From positions 353,985 through 417,984 of the forward strand of contig NZ_LHQS01000003.1 in assembly GCF_004102725.1 (NCBI RefSeq): a DNA stretch of 64,000 nucleotides. The letters run 5' to 3'. The DNA is from Methanoculleus taiwanensis (GTDB lineage: Archaea; Halobacteriota; Methanomicrobia; Methanomicrobiales; Methanoculleaceae). The translations under genes and the position numbers were made by a program. The notes beneath the pieces were generated by a model. It made no database searches, was not told the DNA's origin, and saw only the letters and a list, made by a program, of their open reading frames with translations. Positions 8,723 through 17,163 of the stretch are shown in pieces (the first letter of the stretch is position 1; every line of letters begins with the position of its first letter).

Positions 8723-8743
8723 GTATATGGAGCTTACATATAC
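8723..8743. promoter_or_regulatory. Inverted repeat in the phoU-like/pst divergent promoter
   Basis: GTATATG (8723-8729) and CATATAC (8737-8743) are perfect 7-bp arms with a 7-base spacer, giving half-site centres 14 bases apart. The site lies between two divergent phosphate-related genes and overlaps TATA-like sequence for the pst operon. It could be an operator, or simply two TATA elements facing each other. Confidence 0.4.
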
Positions 8744-8771
8744 ACATATATTTTCTTTCGAGAACTAATTT

Positions 8772-8884
8772 ACCTCCCCCCACCCCAGCGTTAAGAGGTG
8801 AAAAACCTCCCATGCACTCTGCCGCAGGACTGATCCGCGATCGAACCGGAAAACCCGTGCCGTCATTCAAAACCGGCGGGTTCC
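8772..8884 (+). promoter_or_regulatory. Structured 5' leader of the pst operon
   Basis: The roughly 150-base leader before pstCA can fold. ACCTC at 8772-8776 and ACCTC at 8805-8809 can both pair with the single GAGGT at 8795-8799, so two stems compete. Further on, GGAAAACCCG (8848-8857) pairs with CGGGTTCC (8877-8884) with a two-base bulge. This may be only chance folding of GC-rich DNA, or an RNA control element. Confidence 0.3.
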
Positions 8885-8926
8885 TGGCTCTGGAAGAGCC
8901 TGCCGATGAGCATGAGCAGGAGAGAC

Positions 8927-10966
8927 ATGATCGATCCTACGCATAAAAATCAGGCGGCAGCGCCAAGTGGAGACGGAGAGGCACGCACCGGAGGCTATCC
9001 GCCCGAACCTTCGCCTATAACCGAGAAGGTATCCTCCTCGCTGCATATATTTTTTACCGGCAATGCTGCACGGAAGTACCGGGAAAGCGGCATCCGAAGT
9101 CTCTGGTTTATCACAGCCATATTTGCGGTTCTTGCCATATTCTTCATCCTATTCTTCCTCGTCGCCGATGCCTATCCTATCTTTGAGACGAACGGTGTCG
9201 CAGACTTTCTTGCCGGGGAGACCTGGAACCCAAGCGGAGCGGTTCCCACCTACGGCATTTACCCGCTCATTGTCGGGACACTGCTCGTGACAATCGGTGC
9301 AATGGCTATCGCCATCCCGCTCGGGATCGGCAGCGCGATCTTCATCGCCGAGCTGGCTTCACCCCGGGTCAGGGCAGTTGCAAAGCCCGCGGTCGAACTG
9401 CTGGCCGGAATCCCCTCGGTTGTATACGGTTTCTTCGGCCTCGTGGTTTTGACAAACTGGCTACGGCTTTCCTTTAATGTTCCCTCCGGCGAGAGCTGGC
9501 TTGCAGGCTCTATCCTTCTCGGCATTATGGCTCTTCCTACGATCGTCAGCGTCTCGGAAGACGCCATCACCGCCGTCCCGCGCACGTTCAAAGAAGGCTC
9601 GCTTGCCATGGGGGCAACGCACTGGCAGACGATACAGCGTGTCATCCTTCCGGCAGCGCTCTCAGGAATTACTGCCGCGATCATCCTCGGGGTGGGGAGA
9701 GCCATCGGCGAGACGATGGCCGTCATCATGGTGACCGGAAACGCTGCCATCATTCCCGATCCGGCCTGGAATGTCCTCTCGCCGGTCAGGACACTCACCG
9801 GAACCCTGGGGATAGAGATGGGAGAGGTCGCCATAGGAAGCACACACTATCACGCCCTCTTCGGCGTCGCCGTCGTGCTCCTCGCGATAGCACTCATCGT
9901 TAACCTCGGTGCACGGGTCATCTTAAAGAAAGTCAGGGAAAGGCACACGGCAACCGGGAAACGGCGCCAGTGGCTCCCACCTGAGACGGCAGAGACCGTA
10001 AAGCCGTACTTCTTCGCGGGGCTCGGGATCGTGCTCGCAATCCTGCTGCTCTTTGCCGTAGGCCTCATCACCACCGGAGCCATCATCGCCACCGTCCTTG
10101 CTCTGGCCTTTATTAAGAACAGGATCTCCCCAAAGACCGGACAGAAAGTGGCATTCGGACTGGTGTATACTTCAATCGCGATGGTTCTTGTCTTCCTCGC
10201 CGTCATTCTCTTCGATATCATCATCAACGGCCTCCCGGCGCTGAGCTGGGAGTTCCTGACCGAACCTCCCCGCAACCTCGGGCGGGAGGGCGGTATCGGC
10301 CCGGCCATCGTCGGCACCCTCTACCTCGTCGCCGGAGCGATCCTGTTCGCACTCCCGATCGGCGTCGGCGCTGCGATCTATCTCAACGAGTATACCAGAG
10401 AGGGACGTGTAACCGAGATCATCCGCTCAGGCGCCGACCTTCTGAACGGTACGCCTTCCATCGTCTTCGGCCTCTTCGGGTTTGCGTTCCTCGTCCTCTA
10501 CCTCAACTTCGGCGTCTCTCTCCTCGCCGGCATGATAACCCTCGGCCTGATGGTTCTGCCGACGATCATCCGGACGACAGAGGAGACACTCAAGAGCATC
10601 CCGGACTCCATTCGTGAAGGGAGTCTTGCCCTCGGAGCGACCAAATGGCAGACGATCTGGAGAGTCGTGCTTCCGCCGGCAGTGCCGGGAATCCTGACCG
10701 GGACTATTCTCAGTGTAGGGCGGGCAGCAGGAGAGACGGCGCCGATCCTCTTCACGGCGGTCATCTTCTCGAAGCGCTTCCTCCCGACCTCCCTCTCCGA
10801 ACCGGTGATGGCACTCCCCTACCACCTCTTCATCCTCGCAACCAACGTCCCCGGTGCCGGTCGGAACCAGTACGGTACGGCGCTCGTGCTCCTGATGCTG
10901 GTGATGAGCATCTACCTCGTTGCGATCGTCCTTCGAAACCACTACCAGAAGACCATCAAGTGGTGA
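8927..10966 (+). CDS. Fused PstC-PstA phosphate ABC transporter permease
   Basis: One chain of about 679 aa contains both permease halves of the Pst phosphate importer. The PstC half (about residues 45-345) has the ABC-coupling loop [18 protein letters not shown]. The PstA half (about 360-679) has [18 protein letters not shown]. Each half has about six helices and the usual [24 protein letters not shown] segment. Most organisms use two separate genes. ATG 8927 is preferred because GGAGAG lies just upstream; ATG 8906 is an alternative. pstB and phoU follow within a few bases, so this is an operon, but no phosphate-binding protein PstS gene is in the window. Confidence 0.9.
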   Translation: MIDPTHKNQAAAPSGDGEARTGGYPPEPSPITEKVSSSLHIFFTGNAARKYRESGIRSLWFITAIFAVLAIFFILFFLVADAYPIFETNGVADFLAGETWNPSGAVPTYGIYPLIVGTLLVTIGAMAIAIPLGIGSAIFIAELASPRVRAVAKPAVELLAGIPSVVYGFFGLVVLTNWLRLSFNVPSGESWLAGSILLGIMALPTIVSVSEDAITAVPRTFKEGSLAMGATHWQTIQRVILPAALSGITAAIILGVGRAIGETMAVIMVTGNAAIIPDPAWNVLSPVRTLTGTLGIEMGEVAIGSTHYHALFGVAVVLLAIALIVNLGARVILKKVRERHTATGKRRQWLPPETAETVKPYFFAGLGIVLAILLLFAVGLITTGAIIATVLALAFIKNRISPKTGQKVAFGLVYTSIAMVLVFLAVILFDIIINGLPALSWEFLTEPPRNLGREGGIGPAIVGTLYLVAGAILFALPIGVGAAIYLNEYTREGRVTEIIRSGADLLNGTPSIVFGLFGFAFLVLYLNFGVSLLAGMITLGLMVLPTIIRTTEETLKSIPDSIREGSLALGATKWQTIWRVVLPPAVPGILTGTILSVGRAAGETAPILFTAVIFSKRFLPTSLSEPVMALPYHLFILATNVPGAGRNQYGTALVLLMLVMSIYLVAIVLRNHYQKTIKW

Positions 10967-10970
10967 ACCT

Positions 10971-11735
10971 ATGCAGAATAACGGCAGCATTCTCACGGCA
11001 AACGGATTAAACCTCCACTACGGCGAGAGCCACGCGCTGATCGATATTACGATCAGTATCCCAAGGAACCGGGTTACCGCCCTGATAGGACCTTCCGGAT
11101 GCGGCAAATCAACGCTTCTCCGGTGTTTCAACCGCATGAACGACCTCGTGGATATCGTCACAATCACGGGAGAGATCATCTTCGACGGGAGGTCGATCCT
11201 CGGATCGGGTACCGACGTCGTCGAACTCCGGAAGAAGATCGGCATGGTCTTCCAGAAGCCAAACCCCTTCCCTTCCTCGATCTACGACAACGTCGCCTAC
11301 GGCCCGAGAGTACACGGGACGAAAGATCGCAGGAAACTCGATGAGATCGTGGAAAAGAGCCTTCGTAAAGCCGCACTCTGGGAGGAGGTGAAAGACCGTC
11401 TCCACGACTCCGCCATGGGGCTCTCGGGCGGGCAGCAGCAGCGCCTCTGTATCGCAAGGACACTCGCCGTCGAGCCTGAGATTATCCTCATGGACGAACC
11501 CTGCTCCGCACTCGACCCGATTGCAACCGCAAAGATCGAGGATCTCATCGACGAGCTGAAGCAGAACTACACCGTGATTATCGTGACACATAATATGCAG
11601 CAGGCCGCCCGCGTCAGCGACTATACCGGCTTTATGTACCTCGGAAAGCTCATCGAGTTTGACGAAACGACACAGATCTTCGAATCTCCCGCAGAAGAAC
11701 TGACGAATAATTACATCACGGGACGCTTTGGATAG
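10971..11735 (+). CDS. pstB: Phosphate ABC transporter ATP-binding protein
   Basis: This 254-aa protein is the ATPase of the Pst phosphate importer. Walker A is GPSGCGKST, the Q-loop follows in [12 protein letters not shown], the ABC signature is LSGGQQQRL, Walker B is [13 protein letters not shown] and the switch histidine is in [23 protein letters not shown] is typical of PstB. The ATG at 10971 lies four bases after the permease stop, with a GGTG ribosome-binding site; a longer in-frame start inside the permease gene is unlikely. It drives uptake through the PstCA fusion. Confidence 0.95.
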   Translation: MQNNGSILTANGLNLHYGESHALIDITISIPRNRVTALIGPSGCGKSTLLRCFNRMNDLVDIVTITGEIIFDGRSILGSGTDVVELRKKIGMVFQKPNPFPSSIYDNVAYGPRVHGTKDRRKLDEIVEKSLRKAALWEEVKDRLHDSAMGLSGGQQQRLCIARTLAVEPEIILMDEPCSALDPIATAKIEDLIDELKQNYTVIIVTHNMQQAARVSDYTGFMYLGKLIEFDETTQIFESPAEELTNNYITGRFG

Positions 11736-11743
11736 GTGAAAAG

Positions 11744-12394
11744 ATGGCCGGCAAATTTCGTGATGAACTCACAGTCTTAAAGGTCTCCGTCCTCGATATG
11801 GGAACCTTCTCGACCGATATGCTCCACAACTCGATACTAGCCTTAAAGACTCAGGATCCCGACCTTGCGGAGCGGGTGCACGCAAAGAAGACCGAACTTG
11901 CGGAGAGGAACCACCAGATCGAGGAGCAGGCACTCCGGCTTATCGCTCTCTACCAGCCGATGGCACAGGACCTCCGCGCAATTACGTGCGCTCTCAGCAT
12001 GAACTACTCCCTCTTTCGGATCGGCAGATACGGAAAAGACATCGCCAACCTGGTGGAAGGGTTCACCGCTGCACCGCACATCGCCAATATGATGAACCTT
12101 CCTCACATGGCAGATCTGGTCTTCGGGATGATCGACGACACCCTCAAAGCCTACCGGTATGGGGATATCGCACCGCTGAAGAACTTCACGGCACGCGACG
12201 ATACGATCGATGCCATGCGCTACTCCATCTTCCGCGAGAGCGTCACCTACATGATGGAAGACCCCCGGAGCATCACGCGGTGTATCGACTACGTTATGAT
12301 CGCACGATATCTGGAGCGCTGCGGCGATCACGGGTGCGATATGGCAGAGAAGATCTACTATATGATCACCGGGGAGCGCCTGGCAGTCAAATAG
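11744..12394 (+). CDS. phoU: Phosphate transport regulator PhoU
   Basis: This 216-aa protein has two PhoU three-helix repeats. The conserved metal-binding helices appear as RIGRYGKDIANLVEG in the first repeat and YLERCGDHGCDMAEKIYYM in the second. Length and architecture are normal for PhoU. A GGTGA ribosome-binding site precedes the ATG, and the gene starts eight bases after pstB, so it is the last gene of the pst operon. In bacteria PhoU restrains the transporter and its kinase. Here no PhoR kinase is linked, so direct control of PstB activity or partnership with the AbrB-PhoU proteins is inferred. Confidence 0.9.
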   Translation: MAGKFRDELTVLKVSVLDMGTFSTDMLHNSILALKTQDPDLAERVHAKKTELAERNHQIEEQALRLIALYQPMAQDLRAITCALSMNYSLFRIGRYGKDIANLVEGFTAAPHIANMMNLPHMADLVFGMIDDTLKAYRYGDIAPLKNFTARDDTIDAMRYSIFRESVTYMMEDPRSITRCIDYVMIARYLERCGDHGCDMAEKIYYMITGERLAVK

Positions 12395-12438
12395 ACGCAC
12401 CTGCCCCGGATTCCCCCATCCATTGCATAGAACCTTTT

Positions 12439-13428
12439 TTACAGAAGTTCTCCGTTCGGTCCGAGCAGCAGGGATATGGCCACGAGAAGACCGAGGAGAA
12501 GAGCGAAGATCACCGCCGACCGGACAACGTACTTCTCGGCGGCGATCTGCTCGCGGGAATCCCGCGGCCCGATACGCAGCACCAGAACGGCAAGGAGACC
12601 CCCGGCCATGAGCCCGATGATCTGATCGAGCACAAGGACGCCGGATGAGATGGCGCTGATCGGCTGGAGCACGATGACGATACCGGTCACCACGACCGGC
12701 GGGAGCAGGGCGGCGGCTATTGCCACACCCGCAATAGTTTCCGGTGTTTCCCGGGTGAACGCGAGTACCGCGGCAAACCCGAGCAGCAGCGCCATGACGA
12801 TATAGATGGGATTCGTGATGATACGCGCGACGATCTCATCCGTGATCGGGAGCGGGATGAAGAAGTTAATGATAAATGTCGCAATCGCCGAGAGCAGGAG
12901 TACGGCGCCGAGGAGCGCTAAAAGGACCCCCACGCTGCGGAGGGCATCCTCGAGCCTTCCGAGAGCGATGTTGATGGCAAAACTGTATACCGGCCCGATG
13001 ATCGGCGAGAGGAGCATGGCGCCGATGATGATGACCGAGTTGTTCAGAAAGAGCCCGGAAAGAGCAACCAGTCCGGCGATAGATGTCAGAGCGACTTTGG
13101 TCAGGTCAAGTTCGGCGTACGGTTTCGCGGATCGCAGGAGCTTCTCGACGGGAGTGTTCTCCTCTTTCTCCTCGGCTTTCTTCTCGGCACGCTGCAGGTA
13201 GGTCGAGACCACGAACTCCGGCGACGTGACCTCGATCATATTCTCATGATACCGCAGGTCAATAGCCCCGCGAATCTTCTCGATGAGATCGTTAACCTCT
13301 TCGTCCGGGGTAAAGACGATGATCTCGTAGATATCGCCCACGTGATCGGTGACGTAATAGAGCCCTCCAAGAGCCGCCTTTACGCCCTCATAATCCTCAT
13401 TTCTTACGTGAACCAGAATCTTCTTCAT
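12439..13428 (-). CDS. DUF389 family membrane protein
   Basis: This protein of about 329 aa begins with a ferredoxin-like soluble domain (MKKILVHVRNEDYEGVKAAL, residues 1-90), followed by a charged linker and about eight hydrophobic helices (residues 120-325). The segment NNSVIIIGAMLLSPIIGPVYSF is the family signature. The function of DUF389 proteins is not known; a transport role is often guessed. I start it at ATG 13428 because the N-terminus is then the conserved domain; an upstream start at 13593 adds 55 unlike residues. The gene is convergent with phoU. Confidence 0.8.
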   Translation of the reverse strand: MKKILVHVRNEDYEGVKAALGGLYYVTDHVGDIYEIIVFTPDEEVNDLIEKIRGAIDLRYHENMIEVTSPEFVVSTYLQRAEKKAEEKEENTPVEKLLRSAKPYAELDLTKVALTSIAGLVALSGLFLNNSVIIIGAMLLSPIIGPVYSFAINIALGRLEDALRSVGVLLALLGAVLLLSAIATFIINFFIPLPITDEIVARIITNPIYIVMALLLGFAAVLAFTRETPETIAGVAIAAALLPPVVVTGIVIVLQPISAISSGVLVLDQIIGLMAGGLLAVLVLRIGPRDSREQIAAEKYVVRSAVIFALLLGLLVAISLLLGPNGELL

Positions 13429-13541
13429 GCTGCCGTAGAGCCCATCATAAACTGAAATGCTATAATTTTTGCCGGAGATGCCCTCCAGACCAAACCCTTC
13501 AAAAAAGGGAGTCGGCAGGCCGCTCGAGATTCTTTCCGGGA

Positions 13542-13931
13542 CTATCCATAGCCGGTGATCTCGTAATCGATGGCGGTGGAACTCCGGACGCACGCCTCAC
13601 CATGCTCGAGGAGATCTTCGATCCGCCTTTCCAGCATCGCAGGATAAACCGCTCCCACCAGTTCCTCGATAGGGCGTCCCATGCAGAAGAACTTGAACGT
13701 CGGCGTCCCCCGAACACCGTACCGCTCGGCGGTCCACATACTCGATGCGATATTTAACCGGCCGAAGAGAATAACCTCGCCGTACTGCTCGGCTAAGCTC
13801 CTGAAGGAGGGCTCCATAGTCCGGCAGTGGACGCATCCAGGACTGTAGAACATGATAACAGCTGGTTTTTCTCCTTTTTCGACAGCCTTCTCCCAGGTCT
13901 GATCTGAAATCTCAACGATCTCCGCACTCAC
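13542..13931 (-). CDS. Small thioredoxin
   Basis: This protein of about 129 aa has the thioredoxin fold: AVIMFYSPGCVHCRTMEPSF with a C-V-H-C active site, then YGVRGTPTFKFF with the cis-proline. The active-site pair differs from the usual CGPC, as in several archaeal thioredoxin-like reductants, and suggests a specialised partner. I chose GTG 13931 because GGAGG lies nine bases upstream; an ATG at 13961 would add ten residues. There are no membrane segments, so it acts in the cytoplasm. Confidence 0.8.
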   Translation of the reverse strand: MSAEIVEISDQTWEKAVEKGEKPAVIMFYSPGCVHCRTMEPSFRSLAEQYGEVILFGRLNIASSMWTAERYGVRGTPTFKFFCMGRPIEELVGAVYPAMLERRIEDLLEHGEACVRSSTAIDYEITGYG

Positions 13932-14002
13932 GCAGGCCACCCTCCGGTGCGGTATACTCAAGAGAAGTAATTGATACTTTCCCCGACCGCCGGGAGAGGG
14001 GC

Positions 14003-15019
14003 TTACCGCATCTCTGCTTCTTCGCTCACAAGATCATTGATCACGTTCTCGGAGATATCCTTGGAGTACTCACCGAGCCTGCGTATGCTCTCGGCTATAT
14101 ATCCGACAGAGACGGCAATGGCGGTCTTCTGCCGGAGCGCGGTATGGCTGATCTCCTCGCACTGCACAGCGAGCGTTTGAACGGCCAGGATACTCCCGTT
14201 TGCTTCCACAATATCCTTTTTAAAGAGCGACCGGATGCTTGCATCATAAATGGCAAGGGCAACCCTGCTCGCACTCTCGATGTCGACGATCAGGGACGCA
14301 TCCGGTTCTTCGCAAAACAGCGGGATTGAGTTCTTCGCAATATTGACGGCATGATCCCCGATCCGCTCGATGATCCTGCTGATCATCAGGTAGTTCGTCG
14401 CCGTCCCGGTGGAGACACCCATCCGCTTTGCGAGGCTGCCGTCACTCATAATAAGGCGATATTGACGGGCGATAAGCCATTGCAACCTATCGACGTCGTT
14501 GTCCCGGGCAATGACATCTTCGGCGAGCACCCGGTTCCCGGCCTTGAGCCCGATTATCGCATCCTCGTGCATCCCCCTGACGATGATATACATCCGCTGC
14601 AAGGTGCTGTCAAAAGGCATCTCAACCGGATTGAGGAGATCTTTGATAGTGATGGAGGCGTCACTCTCCTCGCCGACCTCCTGCCCGATAGCAATCCGGG
14701 TGAAGTCCCGCACGGCAATACGCACGGCAGGCGGGATACGACCGGTCGACGCCACGGTGATGGTGGTGTACCCCGTAATATATGCAGCAATCAGGCAGCG
14801 GAAGAAGAGTTCGGGGTTGGTCGATCTACCGACACGGAACAGCTTCGTGCGATGAGCGGTCTCACCGGATAGCTTCGTCGTAATGAGCAGCGTCCCGTCA
14901 TTCTGTGCAACGAGCCCCAGAGGATCGTTCTTCTTGATTCTCATCGATGTTGCCCACTCTTTCGGGAGCGAGACGACATACGAGGAACCGCCGGTGATCT
15001 GAACTTTCCGAATCTCCAT
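14003..15019 (-). CDS. Second AbrB-PhoU fusion regulator
   Basis: This 338-aa protein is a paralogue of the 335-aa protein at 7652-8659. It has the same AbrB-like head (MEIRKVQITGGSSYVVSLPKEW) and PhoU-type bundles carrying ERIGDHAVNIAKNS and RRLGEYSKDISENV. The start is set at ATG 15019 to match the paralogue. A TATA box at 15076-15083 predicts a 35-base leader. It lies outside the pst operon but within 2 kb of it. Having two such proteins suggests hetero-oligomers or different phosphate or other anion regimes; this is inference. Confidence 0.85.
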   Translation of the reverse strand: MEIRKVQITGGSSYVVSLPKEWATSMRIKKNDPLGLVAQNDGTLLITTKLSGETAHRTKLFRVGRSTNPELFFRCLIAAYITGYTTITVASTGRIPPAVRIAVRDFTRIAIGQEVGEESDASITIKDLLNPVEMPFDSTLQRMYIIVRGMHEDAIIGLKAGNRVLAEDVIARDNDVDRLQWLIARQYRLIMSDGSLAKRMGVSTGTATNYLMISRIIERIGDHAVNIAKNSIPLFCEEPDASLIVDIESASRVALAIYDASIRSLFKKDIVEANGSILAVQTLAVQCEEISHTALRQKTAIAVSVGYIAESIRRLGEYSKDISENVINDLVSEEAEMR

Positions 15020-15075
15020 ACCTACCACATGACCCGACGAGGCGACATAGACAAAGGAGAGGTTTTCATGCCACG

Positions 15076-15083
15076 CTATATAA
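15076..15083 (-). promoter_or_regulatory. TATA box of the second AbrB-PhoU gene
   Basis: The minus strand reads TTATATAG, about 26 bases ahead of a predicted start near 15054. A purine-rich GGTAGGT lies just before the ATG. Confidence 0.45.
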
Positions 15084-15180
15084 GTGTCTTCATTCTATAG
15101 AGAGTATCGGAGCGTGAATAGTGCACGCCCAAAAGCCCCGACACCCGGGAAAGCCGGGAACACCCGCCGAAGAAGTTCGT

Positions 15181-16800
15181 CTACGGCGTCTCGAGATCGC
15201 GGAAGAGGAACATAATCCGCCAGTCCTGCTGCTCCCGAAGCGTAATCTCATTGGCTTCTTTGAGGAGGTCGATCAGTTCATCCATATCTTCCGCCCGCTT
15301 AATCTGGCTGCTAAGGGTAGAAAGATGCCGCATCATGTGCGCGTAACGCTCCGAGTTCCTCAGATACTCGCGCTGAACCCGGATGCCTGCAAGGGCCGCA
15401 CCGATCGCGGGAAGGATGATTGTTATCGCCGCAAGCGCACCCGGATAGTGCAGCAATGAGAGAAACTCGGAGTTATCAAACTCGGAAGCATGGATTGCGG
15501 CGGCAACGAGCGTAACGGCAAAAAGGATCTCTCCAATCTGCGAAATCAGGGTATACCGCTGCCGATTCCACTCACTGCTCTTCGTATACGAGGCGAGCCG
15601 ATCGTCGATCCATGCAGCTGCCAGAAATGCCTTCAGCGGTTCAAAGGGGATAGCAAGATTGCAGTACTCGAGCGGGCGCCGGTCGAGGATCCCCTCGAAT
15701 GCAAGCAGCATCCAGTCGTTCGACCGATGAGAGAGGCTCATATGGCCTGGCGCAGTCGGTTTTTCGCACCGCACGCAGATGATGCTCATGAAGAAACCTG
15801 CCCTGATCCGTTCGGTCAGAAATCGGTAATCGATCCATTTCCGATGCCATCCTCCCGTCCGTGATGCCATCAGCAGAAGCAGGATGATACCGATCTCGGC
15901 GACCTCAAGCCAGAGCAACTGGGGATATTCAGGGAAGAAGAGAGTCTGGATGGTGACCGTTGCGACGGCGAGGGCAGCGAGGGCATAGACCGCGCTCCCC
16001 GCGCGCATATACCGTCGCCGGTACCGGGCGGTCAGCAGGTGTGCGCGTGCGTAGTCCCGGAGCATGGTGCGGGAGAGCGGTTTGAGCAGATCCGCGGGAA
16101 GCCCCGAGGCCTGCATCTTCCGGGCGAGCCAGTCGCGCAGTTCCGCACAGGTTCTGCCGATCTCTTCAGCTCCGGCCTCTTCGCCGTTGTAGGCATTAAG
16201 ATCCTCAAGCGACTCGAGAATGCCGTCCTCGTGCCGCTCCTCAACCACTCTGCCGGTCACGGAGTGAACCCAGAAGAGCGTTCTGCCGGCCACTCTGGCA
16301 TACCGGACCAGCTGGGTGGTGCTGCCGGGGTCAGGGTCGCCGAGACCATCCCAGATAACGAGGAGGAGATCGCAGGTGTTCACGATATTCTGGCCGGTGA
16401 TCTCGTGGGCAGTACCCCCGGCAGCTCCAGACTCACCGATCACCCTGACCGACGAAGCACGTCCGACGAGACGTCTGAAGGCATCCCGCTCCCGATCGGT
16501 CTCGAGGTTCAGAACGCACTCGGCAGGGGAGGAGAGAAGGACGGCTTCGTATTGTGAGGTCCCCCTCTCCGCCCCGCCGGATGTCGCCAGAATCTCCTCA
16601 ATAACCGGCTCAAAAGCTTCATCGATGCATGACGAGACCACCGTGAACGAATGAGGGGTTTTTCGCAGGATCTCGTCCAGGCGGCGCAGCACTGTCCGTA
16701 TCCCGTCGCGCACATGCTCTTCGCCAAAGACGGCAACGTGCCCGATAACACCGATGCGAAGGGAGAACGGTATTGCAAAGTCGCTCCGGGGGTCGTCCAT
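15181..16800 (-). CDS. SLOG-like sensor domain fused to a SLATT-like membrane domain
   Basis: This 539-aa protein starts with an alpha/beta domain (about residues 10-185). Its Rossmann-like strands include LRIGVIGHVAVF, HSFTVVSSCIDEAFEP and CDLLLVIWDGLGDPDPG, which fit SLOG/LSDAT-type nucleotide-ligand sensors. A helical linker follows (200-260). Then come paired helices (about 265-305) and a second pair near 410-460, with a terminal helix REYLRNSERYAHMMRHLSTL. The RYRRRYMRAGS entry to the first pair and that terminal helix resemble SLATT/DUF4231 proteins, which are predicted pore-forming effectors in nucleotide-signalling defence systems. The start is ATG 16800 with GGGTGA upstream; TATA lies at 16851-16857. 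No nucleotide cyclase is nearby. The domain calls are by eye. Confidence 0.55.
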   Translation of the reverse strand: MDDPRSDFAIPFSLRIGVIGHVAVFGEEHVRDGIRTVLRRLDEILRKTPHSFTVVSSCIDEAFEPVIEEILATSGGAERGTSQYEAVLLSSPAECVLNLETDRERDAFRRLVGRASSVRVIGESGAAGGTAHEITGQNIVNTCDLLLVIWDGLGDPDPGSTTQLVRYARVAGRTLFWVHSVTGRVVEERHEDGILESLEDLNAYNGEEAGAEEIGRTCAELRDWLARKMQASGLPADLLKPLSRTMLRDYARAHLLTARYRRRYMRAGSAVYALAALAVATVTIQTLFFPEYPQLLWLEVAEIGIILLLLMASRTGGWHRKWIDYRFLTERIRAGFFMSIICVRCEKPTAPGHMSLSHRSNDWMLLAFEGILDRRPLEYCNLAIPFEPLKAFLAAAWIDDRLASYTKSSEWNRQRYTLISQIGEILFAVTLVAAAIHASEFDNSEFLSLLHYPGALAAITIILPAIGAALAGIRVQREYLRNSERYAHMMRHLSTLSSQIKRAEDMDELIDLLKEANEITLREQQDWRIMFLFRDLETP

Positions 16801-17163
16801 CGTTTCACCCGCCACCAGTACTACGGAGAGAGCGTATGCTCATTGCGTTCCATATAGGTTTGGATACCCGGGCATGTGGGGGTCGCCAACACAATTACCG
16901 CGCCCGAACCGGATCTTCCGACCTTCCGAAGCACGGAGCAGGGGACGTCCCGGGAAAACCGACGGAAAAGAGCAAAGAACAATCGAAAGCAGCAATATAG
17001 AGAGAATAGGACTCACAAGAAGACGACGTCAAGGGGGGAAGTGTCTTGCATGGATCCGATATTCTCTCTATGCCGTACGTTGTACACATACCATATATAT
17101 AAATTCCGGTTTTGGGAAAAATGAGAAATAAATGTTTTGTTTGCTTGCCGGGCTCAGAGTACC
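16801..17163. other. Intergenic region with a long-range 12-bp inverted repeat
   Basis: No gene is convincing here. The left end carries the minus-strand promoter of the SLOG-SLATT-like gene (TATA at 16851-16857). ATAGAGAGAATA at 16997-17008 is perfectly inverted at 17060-17071, leaving a 51-base loop. AT-rich runs at 17085-17130 look like promoter elements or a terminator zone, but no matching gene start is seen. Confidence 0.4.
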
